From Pseudorasbora parva (Eukaryota > Chordata > Actinopteri > Cypriniformes > Gobionidae), in NCBI RefSeq assembly GCF_024679245.1, contig NC_090179.1, positions 5,461,320-5,525,319 on the forward strand: DNA of 64,000 nt, given 5' to 3'. A model generated the notes under the pieces. The model was not told where the DNA came from. It did not search any database and saw only the letters and a list, made by a program, of their open reading frames with translations. The translations under genes were made by a program, and so were the position numbers. The stretch's first letter is position 1, and every line of letters starts with the position of its first letter. Shown one piece after another: positions 34,500-47,325 of the stretch.

Positions 34500-36363
34500 G
34501 TGGTGTATAAAGAATGCTGTGATCCACTGTATCAAAAGCCTTAGAAAGGTCAATAAACAATCCTGCGCATGAGTTTTTGCAATCAATGGCAGACACAAAG
34601 TCATCAATTACTTTAGTGGCTGCCGTGACGGTGCTGTGCCCCTTTCTGAAGCCTGACTGAAAGGGGCTGAGAATACAATTACAGGTTAAAAACTCTTTCA
34701 ATTGTTCACTTACTAATTCCTCAAATATCGTAGCCAGTACTGATCATTTAGATTTAAATAGTGCGATAATTGTCCAATAATGTGGGGTCACCACTTTTAA
34801 AAAGAGGTATCACATGTGCTGCTTTCCAGGATTCAGGAATAACATTTTGTTCCAAAGACAAATTAAAAATCTGAGTGAGTGGTTTGGCAATAATATCAGC
34901 TGCAAGCTCCAGGAGAGATGGATCAAGCCCATCCGGTCCAGCTGACTTTCTACAGTTTACACATTTCAATTCTGACAGGACTATTTTCCTTGTAAATGGC
35001 TTAAAAGAGAAAGTGTTAACATTTCTAACATTCAGGACCTCTGTGTCTAAGGGTTGATCTGGCATTGACTTGAAAAGATGCCCAGCAGAGGCAAAGTGCT
35101 GATTAAAGGAGTCCACTATCTCTTTTTTATCTGTGATTTGTCTAGAATCAACACTTATTTGCTTTAGTAAACTTGATGATGAGGAGTTAGAGTTTAAAGA
35201 TTTAATAGCTTTCCAAAATTTAGCTGGATTATGCAAATTTCTGGTTGTCTCTTCTAGATAAAACTGTGCTTTAGCTTTACGTATTTGTGCTATACATTTG
35301 TTTCTTAGGCATCGGAAGCTGGACCAATCGTTTGCTAAGCCAGATTTCCTTGCCCTTGCCCAGGCCAGGTCCCTCTCATGTAGCAGAGAGGATAATGCAT
35401 CAGAAAATCAAGCGTTATCCCTCCCTTTAACCTTAAACCTCCTTAGAGGTGCATGTTTATTTAAAACTCCCATAAATAGACCCTTAAAATAAGTCCATGC
35501 CAAATCAACATCAGGAATGAATGATATTCTATCCCAATCACAATGATACATATCAGGAATGAAAGCTTGTTGGTCAAAGGTCTTAAAGTGTCGTTTCTCC
35601 ACTATTCTTGAAGGTGTTTTCACAGGTTTACAGTTTCTAATAATCCCAATAGCACAGTGATCACTTATGTCATTTGGGAAAATACCAATCTGTGTACATT
35701 TATCAGGTCGGTTTAATAAAATAATATCAATGAACGTGGATTTATTTAGATTTTTTTGTGTTTGGGCGAGTTGGAGTATTTACTACTTATGTTAAATGAA
35801 CAGAATCACAGTAAGCCTTTAAGTCCTTTGAATCATCTTTCGTCCAGTCCCAATTTAAATCACCAAGCAGAATTATTTCTTTGTGATTTACAATATCTGT
35901 CAGCACAGCTGAGAGTGTTGATAATGTTTCTTTAAGAGCTGACGGGGGCCTATAACAACAAGCAACAGTCAAACTGGTAGTTCCTAGTTTCAGATCAATA
36001 GCCAGCAATTCAAAACATTTTGTGGTCCTCATAGTCTTCAATAGAGTGGTATGATACTTAGACTTCACGTAAATAACCACGCCTCCTCCCTTACTCTTCC
36101 TATCCGCACGAAATACATTGTATCTCCTAATCGCAATATCATTATCACTAACAGATTTTTTTAAGCCACGTTTCCGATAAAACAAAAATGTCTGCATTTG
36201 TCGAATTTGCCCATATCCTAACAAAATCCATCTTTGGCACCAGACTACGGATATTTAAATGTACAATTTTCAAGCCAGATCTATTAGCGAAATCTCCTGG
36301 TGTGTATAAACATTCAGGCTCGGGTCCTGGGTTTGGCTTAACATTTCCAGCCAGCAGTAACAT
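34500..36363 (-). pseudogene. LINE ORF2 (2A-like peptide, endonuclease, RT start)
   Basis: From 36,363 downward: MLLLAGNVKPNPGP (2A-like), KIVHLNIRSL and FVLSETWL of the endonuclease, KGGGVVIYVKS, TVACCYRPPS, ILLGDLNWDW, then a linker and the RT with CRKSAGPDGLDPSLL, LDNYRTI, FQSGFRKGHST and IDLSKAFDTVDHSIL. At least four frame changes or stops occur, and the palm beyond the first Asp is lost. Known 2A sequences at this position separate an N-terminal signal-like part from the enzyme during translation. Confidence 0.85.
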
Positions 36364-36822
36364 CAATATAATAAAACAACGTTTCCAAACATGCTTTAAT
36401 ATATCATCTCGTTTGATTGCACAATGCTGAGTGAGACATGATCTTTGTCCAAACACTATAAAATTGTCTCTAATTAGACGCAAACAAACAAGGGAGAGAT
36501 GAATGTCAGGTTCATGGATGAAAAGTTCACCGCAATACTTCTGTTTTGGAGTGTGTGTGTAGTGTGTTCTTTGACGAAGTGTATGTAGTGTATCGCAAAG
36601 ACGTCGGAAAGTCCTCATGATACGCACAGGTTGAAAAATTCAGATCCAAAGTAAAAAGTAACAACCAGATTACCTGTAGAGTTCCCATGATGGAGAGTAG
36701 CTCGTCTACGGGAGACCATGAAGAGTTCAGCAGGCAGTTTCGCAGGTATGTCCACAAACGCTTGTAAACGACGGTGTAGCTTCGGCTATTGGGTGTTTGT
36801 CCATAAGCCTAGCGCGACAATA

Positions 36823-36898
36823 TGGGAAATATGGAATGGGTAAGGGGAAATATGGAATGGGTAAGGGGAAATATGGAATGGGTAAGGGGAAATATGGA
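36823..36898. repeat. 21-bp minisatellite
   Basis: Units of GGGAAATATGGAATGGGTAA(G), three full and one partial, in the 5' region of the minus-strand LINE. On the minus strand they encode an in-frame HISPYPF repeat. Confidence 0.93.
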
Positions 36899-37147
36899 CT
36901 TGTTGTTTGGACTGAAGTTGGACTCCTGCACATTTGTAGAAGGTTTTCAACAACCGGAGCCTGGAGCGCTCAGCTGCAGGAGGTTTAGAATGCTCCCCGC
37001 AGCCGACGGTAACGCAGAGTTGCAAATTTCGTAAAAAAGCAAAAAATAGACTGGTATAGGCATAAATCGTGTCCATAAACAGTCAGTTTAAAATAACGTT
37101 GAACACGACAAACAGGACAGAGACGAGAGAGAGGAGAGACATGCTGC

Positions 37148-37750
37148 CATCTTGGTTGCTAGGGTGGTTTATAGGTGGTTGCTAACATACTCAGGGTGGT
37201 TGCCAGGATGTTGTTATACGGTTTGTAGGATTCTCAGGTGGTTGCTAGGGTACTTGGGGTGTTTGCTAGGCTACTCGGGGTGGTTGCTAGGATGCTGCTT
37301 TGTGGTTTCTAATGTACTCAGTGTGGTTGCTAGGGTGTTGGTATGCGGTTGCTAGGGTACTCAGTTGGTTGCTGGGGTGGTTTATAGGTGGTTGCTAACA
37401 TACTCAGGGCGGTTGCCAGGGTGTTGCTATGTGGTTTTTAGGATACTCAGGTGGTTTCTAGGGTACTTGGGGTGGTTGCTAGGGTGTTGCTTTGTGGTTG
37501 CTAACGTACTGAGGGTGGTTGCTAGGGTGTTGTATGTCAGTTTCTAGGCTACTAAGGTGGTTCCTAGGGTACTTGGGGTGGTTGCTAGGATGTTGCTTTG
37601 TGGTTGCTAACGTACTCAGAGTGGTTGCTAGGGTGTTGCTATGTGGTTGCTATGGTTCTCAGGTGGTTGTTAACATAATTAGGGTGGTTGCCAGGTTTTT
37701 TTATACGGTTGCTAGGGTATTCCGGTGGTTGCTAGGGTACTTGGGGTAGT
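37148..37750. repeat. GGTTGCTAGG minisatellite with ~212-bp higher-order period
   Basis: Degenerate short units around GGTGGTTGCTAGGGT repeat throughout. Larger blocks recur: GGTGGTTTATAGGTGGTTGC occurs at about 37,164 and again at 37,376. Long frames across it (repeated WLLGYLG) are by-products of the repeat. Confidence 0.85.
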
Positions 37751-38186
37751 TTTGTTTGTGTGTGTGTCTCACCTGTGCTCAGGCCTGGCCCGGAGTCTGT
37801 CTGTGTGTGTGTGAGACCGCGAGTCCATTGGACAGCGAGGGGGAGGGGCTTACGTGTGGTAGTGGTGTGATCTGATGGGTACGGTGTGTGTGTAGACTGT
37901 ACGAAGATGACACCTATTGAATCTTAGACACACGTTAGTATAGAAGAATAAACGTCATCAGCATGAGCTGGTGCTGAACAGATAGAGCGAGATGAACCGC
38001 ACTTTGGTCATTGTGGTTTTTATAGGCGACACTAAAGAGAAAGGAAAACATAAAAACGCATCACATGACCCCTTTAATACATTAATACAAATGTAATACA
38101 ACTATTATTATAAACATGATTATACACTCAAGCTTCCACTGTTTGTAAATGAATCTTTCATTAGTCTTTGTCTCCCTCTGCTGGTC

Positions 38187-38190
<4 letters not shown>
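37751..38190. other. intergenic, nothing recognised
   Basis: Short TG-rich patches and unassigned single-copy-looking DNA. Confidence 0.4.

Positions 38191-38259
<69 letters not shown>
38191..38259. repeat. (CA)n microsatellite
   Basis: About 34 CA copies; it lies within the likely 3' UTR of the NLR-type gene on the minus strand. Confidence 0.97.
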
Positions 38260-38260
<1 letters not shown>

Positions 38261-38530
38261 TCAGGCTCTATATCTTCTCTGTAACAAAACACACACCTTT
38301 TGAGTGTATACTGTGTGTTTATAGAAATAAAATGGTTAATCTGTGATTTGCTGCTGTGAAATAAAAGGTGTTTCACTGCCGCCTCATCAGGTCTGTCAGA
38401 GGATCGTTGAAATCTAAATGAAGTCTTAATTTATAACAGTGAAGTCACTGTATCTTCAGTCTCTGTTAATTCTGTTGACTGTGAGTCTCTGTAGTGGATC
38501 CTTATTCACCATCAGATCATCAGCAGAACA

Positions 38531-38555
38531 TCAGACTCTCCTCTGATCGCCAATC
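38531..38555 (-). CDS. possible last coding exon of an NLR-type gene
   Basis: On the minus strand a pyrimidine-rich acceptor (TTTTATTTTAG) precedes 38,555, and its phase fits the LRR exon at 44,224-44,051: one base completes a Gly codon, then IGDQRRV and a TGA at 38,533-38,531. Downstream sequence looks like 3' UTR. A short tail exon after the LRR exons is common in fish NLRs, but the evidence is only splice phase and position, so this is tentative. Confidence 0.4.
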
Positions 38556-39268
38556 CTAAAATAAAACACACACACAGTCACATATGCAGTATGACACATT
38601 ACGTCTGTCACATCTTTTCATAAGAAAACTGATCACTAACTAGACAAGCTTTATTAATTCATTCTCAAACATGATAATATAGCTTCTGTCTGATGCTCAA
38701 AGTCACTTTACAACATCAAAAGGTCATGAAAGGTCACTTTCACACAACAGACAGATGATACAGAAACAGCAGAAAGGATCGTTACACTCCACTGCACATT
38801 TCCTTTTATTTCTAGTGAGCAAAACAGCCATTTGAACTTTAAATGGAAATATGATGATGGAAACTGTTAAAAACTATTGTTTTTAGTGGATTGCTCCTGA
38901 CTGATTGATTGTTCCTGATCGATTGCTCCTGTCTGTCTGCCTGCTGCTGCCTCATTGTTTGTAGCTCTGTATAGCTGTGTTTGAATCTCTATTTGATATA
39001 TTTTCTTTGTTATTTACACTGCTAAATATAACTTACTCATCACCATATAGTGTTTAATATAGCCTATCAATTTAAATTTGACATTACTAGCTTTTAATCT
39101 AAATCACTACCACACATTAGCTTTTCGCTAGCCTAGTAGCTTTCCATCCCAGCATCCGTGTCTCCTGTTTTCTGAGTTCTTTAGACAACTGTGGTGAGTT
39201 GGATTATTAAAAAGACTCCATCAGACAACTGTGGTAAGTTTTGGATTCATCAACAAATACGGTAAGCC

Positions 39269-40126
39269 ATGTCTTCTCCTGTCATTGTCACTTGCACTGC
39301 ATGCTACATGTTTAGCATATCTATCTCCGTTGGCGAACAGGGCTTCACATGTGATAAATGTAAGGAATTAATCAGGCTGAGGGAGAAGATTTCAGATTTA
39401 GAGACACGCATCCAAGCTTTATGTGAGAGTAGTGAGAATGTAACAGCTTTAGATACTGCTTTGGATGCGACTAGCTTAGTGAACACTTATTGTTTGGTTC
39501 CGGCTGAGCCCGCGCAGCAGGGCTGGGTGACAATGAGAAAGCATAGTCGCGGATCAAAAAAACACTCTTCTGTTCCGATTAGAACATCAAACAGGTTCTC
39601 CCCACTCAGTGACGCACCCACTGAGGATCCTGTTGAAAGTGCCCTAGTTATTGGCGATTCTATTACACGGAATGTGAAAATAGAGACACCAGCCACCATA
39701 GTCACATGTTTAACGGGAGCCAGAGCGCCTGACATCAAAGCAAATTTAAAAGTGCTAGCTAAAGCTAATCGTAAATTCTCTAAGATTATTATTCACGTTG
39801 GCACTAATGATGTTCGACTTGGCCAGTCGGAGATCACCAAAATTAACATTAAAGAGGTGTGTAAACTCGCAAGTACGATGTCAAAGGCCGTATTTTTCTC
39901 TGATCCTCTCCCTGCGAAAAGGAGTGATGAAATAGTTAGCAGATTATCATCACTCAATGGCTGGTTGTCTAAGTGGTGTCTGCAAAATAACATAGGTTTC
40001 ATAGACAATTGGAAAAGTTTTTGGGGCAGACCTGACCTGTTGAAGATAGACGGCATTCATCCCTCCTGGGCCGGTGCTGCTCTTCTCTCTAGTAATTTGG
40101 CACATAGTCTTAGAGCTAAACCTTGA
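39269..40126 (+). CDS. L2 ORF1 with SGNH esterase-like domain
   Basis: 285 codons, intact. The N-terminal part has a C-x2-C ... C-x2-C zinc-like pair (CTACYM, CDKCKEL) followed by a short coiled coil (LREKISDLETRIQALCE). The second half is an SGNH hydrolase-like domain: GDSITR (nucleophile Ser block), HVGTNDVRLG (Gly/Asn block) and DGIHPSWAG (Asp-x-x-His block). Esterase-type ORF1 proteins are known in CR1/L2 LINEs and are thought to act with lipids or as chaperones. Encoded by the element, in the same orientation as ORF2. Confidence 0.88.
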   Translation: MSSPVIVTCTACYMFSISISVGEQGFTCDKCKELIRLREKISDLETRIQALCESSENVTALDTALDATSLVNTYCLVPAEPAQQGWVTMRKHSRGSKKHSSVPIRTSNRFSPLSDAPTEDPVESALVIGDSITRNVKIETPATIVTCLTGARAPDIKANLKVLAKANRKFSKIIIHVGTNDVRLGQSEITKINIKEVCKLASTMSKAVFFSDPLPAKRSDEIVSRLSSLNGWLSKWCLQNNIGFIDNWKSFWGRPDLLKIDGIHPSWAGAALLSSNLAHSLRAKP

Positions 40127-40307
40127 CTCACTGGGGCCCAGGTCAGGAAGCAGACAAACTGGCTAAACCAACCGTCTGCTAGCTGTCTCACGTCACCAAA
40201 GTCAGCTAAGCTAAATCCCAGCACATAGACTCTTTCACCTAGATATTATCATATAGAGACTGTGTCTGTTCCCCGAAATAAACAACAGATTTAATACGGA
40301 TGAACAA

Positions 40308-43168
40308 TTGATAAAGCTTGGGTTGCTAAATATTCGATCTCTTTCGCCAAAAACGCTTGTTGTCAATGATATGATTATAGATCATAACTTAGATGAGCTG
40401 TGTTTGACAGAAACCTGGCTAAAACCTGACGATTACATTACTTTAAATGAGTGCACCCCCCGAGATTATTGTTACAAACATGAGCCACGTCTGAAAGGTA
40501 AAGGGGGAGGTGTTGCTGTAATTTATAATAATATTTTCAGTATTACTCAGAAGTCTAGTTTCAAATATAATTCCTTTGAAGTTTTGGTGCTTTATGTAAC
40601 GCTGTGTAGTGTAAATGATAAATCCCGTTTGACATTTGTGTTGGCTACTGTATACAGGCCACCAGGGCACAATACAGACTTTATCAAAGAATTTGCTGTT
40701 TTTGTATCGGAGTTAGTATTAGCTGTAGATAAAGTACTAATTGTTGGGGATTTTAATATCCACGTAGACAATGAAAAAGACGAATAGGGATTGGCATTTA
40801 GAGACATTCTAAACTCTATTGGAGTTAGACAACACGTATCGGGACCCACTCATCGCCTTAATCATACTTTAGATCTAAAAATGTCACATGGAATAAATGT
40901 TGAAACTGTTAAAATTCTGCAGCAGAGCGATGACATCTCAGAACATTACCTAATATCATGTATACTTAATTTACCTAAGGCTGCAAAGCCATCCCCTCGC
41001 TTCAAATATGGCAGGACGATAACCGCTGCCACTAAAGATTGCTTTGTACATAATCTTCCTCATCAGTTCCATCTCCTCAGCATTACAGATAGCCAAGAGG
41101 AACTTGATGCTGCAACAGAAACTATTGACTCTCTCTTTACTAGCACTTTAGACATAGTTGCTCCCCGTCGCTTAAAGAAGATTAAAGCAAATAATCCAAC
41201 GCCGTGGTACAACGAGCACACTCGGGCCCTTAAAACAGCAGCCAGAAAAATGGAGCGCAGCTGGAAGAAAACAAAACAAAACTAGAGGTTTTTCGCAATT
41301 TGTGGAAAGAGAGCATGATGGCATATAGAAAGGCCATAAAAACTGCCAGATCTGCTTATTTCTCAACTCTTTTAGAAGAAAACAAACACAACCCTAAGTA
41401 TTTATTCGATACAGTGGCTAAATTATCAAAAAATAAAGCTTCAGCTTCTGATGTTTGTAAACAACACAGCAGTAATGACTTTATGAGCTTCTTTACTAGT
41501 AAGATTGATAATATTAGGAATTAAATTATAACCATGCAGCCGTCTACTACAGTATCACTTCAGACAGAGCATTGTAGCGTCACTGAGGAAAAATTACACT
41601 CATTCACAACTCTAGGAGGAGAAGAATTGGCTAAACTTGTTAAATCATCAAAATCAACAACATGTATGCTTAACCCTATACCGACTAGGCTATTAAAAGA
41701 GATACTTCCAGAGGTCATAGATCCTCTGCTTAATATCATTAATTCATCTTTGACATTAGGATATGTACCGAAAACTTTTAAGTTGGCTATAATTAAACCA
41801 CTTATTTAAAAAACGCAACTTGATCCTAAAGAATTAGTCAATTACAGGCCAATCTCGAATCTACCGTTTCTATCAAAAATACTAGAAAAGGCCGTTTCTT
41901 CACAATTATGTTCCTTTTTAGAAAGAAATGGTATATGTGAGGATTTCCAGTCAGGATTTAGACTGTATCATAGTACTGAGACTGCTCTAATTAGAGTTAC
42001 AAATGATTTACTCTTATCATCTGATCGTGGTTGTATCTCTCTATTAGTGTTACTCGATCTTAGCGCTGCATTCGATACCATCGATCACAATATTCTTCTG
42101 AATAGAATCGAAAATTATGTTGGCGTTAGTGGAACTGCTTTGGCATGGTTTAAATCGTACTTATCTGACCGTTATCAGTTTGTAGCAGTAAATGAAGAGA
42201 TGTCACACCGTTCACAAGTTCAGTATGGGGTACCGCAAGGCTCAGTGTTAGGACCGTTGCTTTTCACCCTGTATATGCTACCACTGGGAGATATCATTAG
42301 GAAGTATGGCGTTAGTTTTCATTCTTATGCTGATGATACTCAGCTCTATATTTCCTCAAGCCCTGACGAAACCTACGAATTCAGAAGATTAACGGAATGC
42401 ATAGCTGATATAAAAAATTGGATGAATAGTAATTTCCTGCAACTTAATTCAGATAAAACTGAATTTTTAATTATTGGACAGAAAAGCTCCACAAGTACTA
42501 ACCGAGAATACTGTCTAACACTTGATGACTGCTCTGTCAAGCCCTCGTCGTCAGTGAGGAACCTGGATGTGCTCTTTGATACCAATCTTTCATTTGAAAG
42601 CCATGTTTCTAGCATCTGTAAAACCGCATTCTATCATCTTAAAAATATATCTAAATTACGGCACATGCTTTCAATGCAAAATGCTGAACACTTAGTACAT
42701 GCGTTCATGAGCTCAAGGTTAGATTATTGTAATGCTCTACTGGGTGGTTGACCTTCTCGCTTAATAAACAAACTCCAGCTAGTCCAAAATGCAGCAGCTA
42801 GAGTTCTTACTAGAACCAGGAAGTATGATCATATTAGTCCAGTTCTGTCAACACTGCACTGGCTCCCTATTAAACATCGCATACATTTTAAAATCTTGCT
42901 TATTACTTACAAAGCACTAAATAGTTTAGCTCCCCGGTACTTAAGCGAGCTCTTAACACATTATACTCCATCACGTCTATTGCGGTCTCAAAACTCTGGC
43001 CAGTTGATAATACCTAGAATATCTAAATCAACTGTAGGCGGTCGATCTTTTTCCTATTTAGCTCCTAAACTCTGGAATAGTCTTCCTAGCATTGTTCGGG
43101 AAGCAGACACACTCTGTCAGTTTAAATCTAGACTAAAAACACATCTCTTTACTATGACATACACATAG
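40308..43168 (+). pseudogene. L2 ORF2 (endonuclease-RT), broken
   Basis: Endonuclease motifs [30 protein letters not shown] and VGDFNIHVD are followed by the RT: NYRPISNLP, QSGFR, LLDLSAAFDTIDH, YGVPQGSVLGPLLF and the catalytic SYADDTQLYI (near 42,330), then the C-terminal block WNSLPSIVR. It is interrupted by TAG at 40,785, a frameshift near 41,285, TAA at 41,522 and 41,807, and TGA at 42,749. With only about five lesions in ~950 codons the copy is moderately young. The related fragment at 13,308 carries an intact codon where this copy has the TGA at 42,749. Confidence 0.9.
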
Positions 43169-44050
43169 AACATTTTTAACTTTCATTATTCAGATCAATT
43201 GACTGATTGTTAGGCTGCATTAACTAGGTCAGCTGGAACCGGGAACACTTCCCATAACACCTGATGTACTCGTTACATCATAAAAAGAGTGGCATCTACG
43301 CTAATGTTAGTCTCTCTGTTTATCCCGAGGTTTATCCTGGATCTGGGCCCTGTCCGGGTCGGATGGTGGACCTGCCTGGACATGACCAACGCATCCTGGA
43401 GTGTCTGCTGATCCGTGTCAAATGGTGTCTCCGCCGAATTTTCCTCACCGGCACGACATGCTCAAAACCCGTCTTCGGCGCAATAATTCCGATCGTTCTT
43501 GTATTCATACTCTTGTGTAATCGATGCCCCATCCTAAATAAATCCGTCTCTTCCGTAATACCATGAAATTTTGAATATTCCAATCTAATATGATTTCCGA
43601 CCTGTAACGTTGCCAGAATAATAATCTTACACGGTGTGTTAATAGGCCAGAGGAGAACTGGCACCCCGACTGAGTCTGGTTTCTCCCAAGGTTTATTTTT
43701 CTCCATCACGCCCTGATGGAATTTTGGTTCCTTGCCACTGTCGCCTTTGGCTTGGCTTGCTCAGTTGGGGACACTAAAATTATGATCTAAGTTATTCAAC
43801 TTACAAATAAAATGTATGAATTAGGTCTTATTTAATTCTATAAACTATAATACTGATCTGCCAACATTGTCGCTATATGAGAAATTAAAATAAGCTGATA
43901 ACATCACTGTTTTCTCCAGTACGACTGTACAGCCAAATCTAATTTTGTCGCAATATTATCCTGTTTGACACTGTGAAGCTGCTTTGACACAATCGTGATT
44001 GTAAAAGCGCTATATAAATAAAGTTGATTGATTGATTGATTGATTGTTAC

Positions 44051-44224
44051 CCTAGTGTCTCCAGTTTATAATGTGGATCATCCCTCAGATCAGAGAGCAG
44101 CTTCACTCCTGAGTCTCCTAGAGTATTCAGAGTCAGATCCAGTTCTCTCAGGTGTGAGGGGTTTGATCTCAGAGCTGAAGCCAGAGCAGCACAACCTTCA
44201 TCTGTGACACCACAAAAACTCAAC
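44051..44224 (-). CDS. NLR (NLRC3-like) leucine-rich-repeat exon
   Basis: Exactly 174 nt between an acceptor (TTCTCTACAG) and a GTAAC donor on the minus strand, coding for two LRRs: LSFCGVTDEGCAALASALRS and HLRELDLTLNTLGDSGVKLL, ending DDPHYKLETLG. This length and phase (one base in, two bases out) are the standard repeating LRR exon of the large fish NLRC3-like family, cytosolic innate-immune sensors. No NACHT or further LRR exon was recognised upstream within the window, so it is either the end of a gene with repeat-expanded introns or an orphan piece. Confidence 0.85.
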
Positions 44225-44462
44225 CTGTAGAGAACAATGACACACATTAAGTCTATCTCCAAAGCTAAACATGAGCACTTAAACTAAATAAATAAACAAC
44301 ACAATGCTGTCAATATGAAATATATATAAATACTCATTAGTTCACGTTGTTAAAATACATCAGTTAGGATTAGAGGAGAGAATATACAGTTTGTTCATTA
44401 TAACAACATTATTTCTGTGGAAAGACCCATAAAACATGGAAACCCAATGTGTGTGAGAAAGT

Positions 44463-44554
44463 GTGTCTGTGGTGTGTGTGTGTAAGAGTGAGAGAGAAAG
44501 TGTGTGTGATAGTGTATTTGTGTATGAGAGAGACTGTGTGTGTGTGTGTGTAAG

Positions 44555-44613
<59 letters not shown>

Positions 44614-44640
44614 TGCTGTGTGTGTGTGTGTGTGTACTTG
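44463..44640. repeat. (TG)n and (GA)n simple repeats
   Basis: TG-rich segments with an uninterrupted GA run at about 44,559-44,610. The 100-codon frame across them is spurious. Confidence 0.93.
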
Positions 44641-44649
44641 TCTACCTAT

Positions 44650-44950
44650 CTAACAGGGGACCTTGGCGTCGTTACACACTCACCAACAGGGGACCTCTGA
44701 GCCAAGAGGGGACATTTTTCAAGTCCCCTGTTGGTCATGCATTAAATCATGTGAAAATGAAGTAAAACACTAAAGAAATGCTCTGGTGATTTTTTTAATG
44801 TTTGACCAAGTAGGGACCTACAGGTGTGTGTGTTTAAATCATGTTAAAATCAAGAAAAAACACTCTGGTGAATTTTTTAAAATTTTGACCAAGAGGGGAC
44901 CTAAGAGTGTGTGAGTGTTTAAGGCCATGCTCAGCAGCTCCCCTGTAGGC
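44650..44950. repeat. cluster of outer terminal motifs (CTATCTAACAGGGGACC)
   Basis: CTATCTAACAGGGGACC at 44,647-44,663 is the inverse of the motif that begins every satellite unit at 45.7-47.3 kb. Variants CCAACAGGGGACC, CCAAGAGGGGAC, TCCCCTGTTGG and CCAAGAGGGGACC follow to 44,900. Confidence 0.8.
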
Positions 44951-45686
<736 letters not shown>

Positions 45687-45687
45687 G

Positions 45688-47325
45688 GTCCCCTGTTAGA
45701 TAGTAAATCACGACCCCTGTGTGTTTGCCGTGACATTTCTTATCATCACAAACACACTGCAAAGATTTAGAGTTTTTACAGCAATAACTGAGATTAAAGG
45801 GTTAAATCAAGCAGAAATAGCTCTCTAATGTATTAATTGCAGGTCATTATTGAATAGTGATTACGTTACACACACAGTGATTCAGGTCCCCTGTTAGATA
45901 GTAAATCACAACGCCTGTGTGTTTGCTGTGACATTTCTTATAATCACAAACACACTGCAAAGATTTAGAGATTTTACAGCAATACCTGAGTTTAAAGGGT
46001 TAAATCAAGCAGAAATATCTCTCTAATGTATTAAATGCAGGTCATTATTGAATAGTGATTACGTTACACACACACTGACTCAGGTCCCCTGTTAGATAGT
46101 AAATCACGACGCCTGTGTGTTTGCTGTGACATTTCTTATAATCACAAACACACTGCAAAGATTTAGAGATTTAGAATTTTTACCGCAATACCTGAGTTTA
46201 AAGGGTTAAATCAAGCAGAAATATCTCTCTAATGTATTAAATGCAGGTCATTATTGAATAGTGAATACGTTACACACACAGTGATTCAGGTCCCCTGTTA
46301 GATAGTAAATCACAACGCCTGTGTGTTTGCTGTGACATTTTTATAATCACAAACACACTGCAAAGATTTAGAGATTTAGAATTTTTACCGCAATACCTGA
46401 GTTTAAAGGGTTAAATCAAGCAGAAATATCTCTCTAATGTATTAAATGCAGGTCATTATTGAATAGTGAATACGTTACACACACACTGACTCAGGTCCCC
46501 TGTTAGATAGTAAATCACAACGCCTGTGTGTTTGCTGTGACATTTCTTATAATCACAAACACACTGCAAAGATTTAGAGATTTTACAGCAATACCTGAGT
46601 TTAAAGGGTTAAATCAAGCAGAAATATCTCTCTAATGTATTAAATGCAGGTCATTATTGAATAGTGATTACGTTACACACACACTGACTCAGGTCCCCTG
46701 TTAGATAGTAAATCACGACGCCTGTGTGTTTGTGGTGACATTTCTTATCATCACAAACACACTTTAAAGATTTAGAGTTTTTACAGCAATACCTGAGTTT
46801 AAAGGGTTAAATCAAGCAGAAATAGCTCTCTAATGTATTAAATGCAGGTCATTATTGAATAGTGATTACGTTACACACACACTGACTAGGGTCCCCTGTT
46901 AGATAGTAAATCACGACACCTGTGTGTTTGCTGTGACATTTCTTATCATCACAAACACACTGCAAAGATTTAGAGATTTTACAGCAATACCTGAGTTTAA
47001 AGGGTTAAATCAAGCAGAAATAGCTCTCTAATGTATTAAATTCAGGTCATTATTGAATAGTGATTACGTTACACACACACTGACTCAGGTCCCCTGTTAG
47101 ATAGTAAATCACGACGCCTGTGTGTTTGCTGTGACATTTCTTATCACCACAAACACACTGCAAAGATTTAGAGATTTTACAGCAATACCTGAGTTTAAAG
47201 GGTTAAATCAAGCAGAAATAGCTCTCTAATGTATTAATTGCAGGTCATTATTGAATAGTGTTTACGTTACACACACACTGACTCAGGTCCCCTGTTAGAT
47301 AGTAAATCACGACGCCTGTGTGTTT
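45688..47325 (+). repeat. 198-bp satellite array, 9 motif copies
   Basis: Units begin GTCCCCTGTTAGATAGTAAA at 45,688, 45,886, 46,084, 46,290, 46,495, 46,693, 46,891, 47,089 and 47,287: eight full units of 198 bp (two of 205-206 bp, from an extra TTTAGAA-type insertion). Each holds an inverted GTGTGTTTG/CAAACACAC pair able to form a small hairpin. Unit-to-unit identity is very high. Confidence 0.97.

Larger units (their letters stand above)
34431..37144 (-). mobile_element. L2/CR1/Rex-group LINE, 5' two-thirds, minus strand
   Basis: Reading downward: a 5' region with a 21-bp minisatellite, a degenerate 2A-like peptide, an endonuclease, and an RT truncated after its first catalytic motif. The 3' part is missing. 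Domain order and motifs (ETWL, YRPP, AFDTVDHSIL) place it in the CR1/L2/Rex assemblage; the exact clade was not settled. Confidence 0.8.
38885..44045 (+). mobile_element. near full-length L2 LINE in an NLR intron
   Basis: 5' UTR with short repeated GACAACTGTGGT(G/A)AGTT words, ORF1 at 39,269, ORF2 from about 40,308 to 43,168, a 3' UTR, and a tail of TTGATTGATTGA repeats that ends right at the NLR exon's donor side. No clear target duplication was found, as is usual for L2. Confidence 0.85.

Noticed and set aside
37152..37749. Frames rich in Trp-Leu-Gly as membrane proteins
   Set aside because: They arise from the GGTTGCTAGG minisatellite, with no start context or homology.
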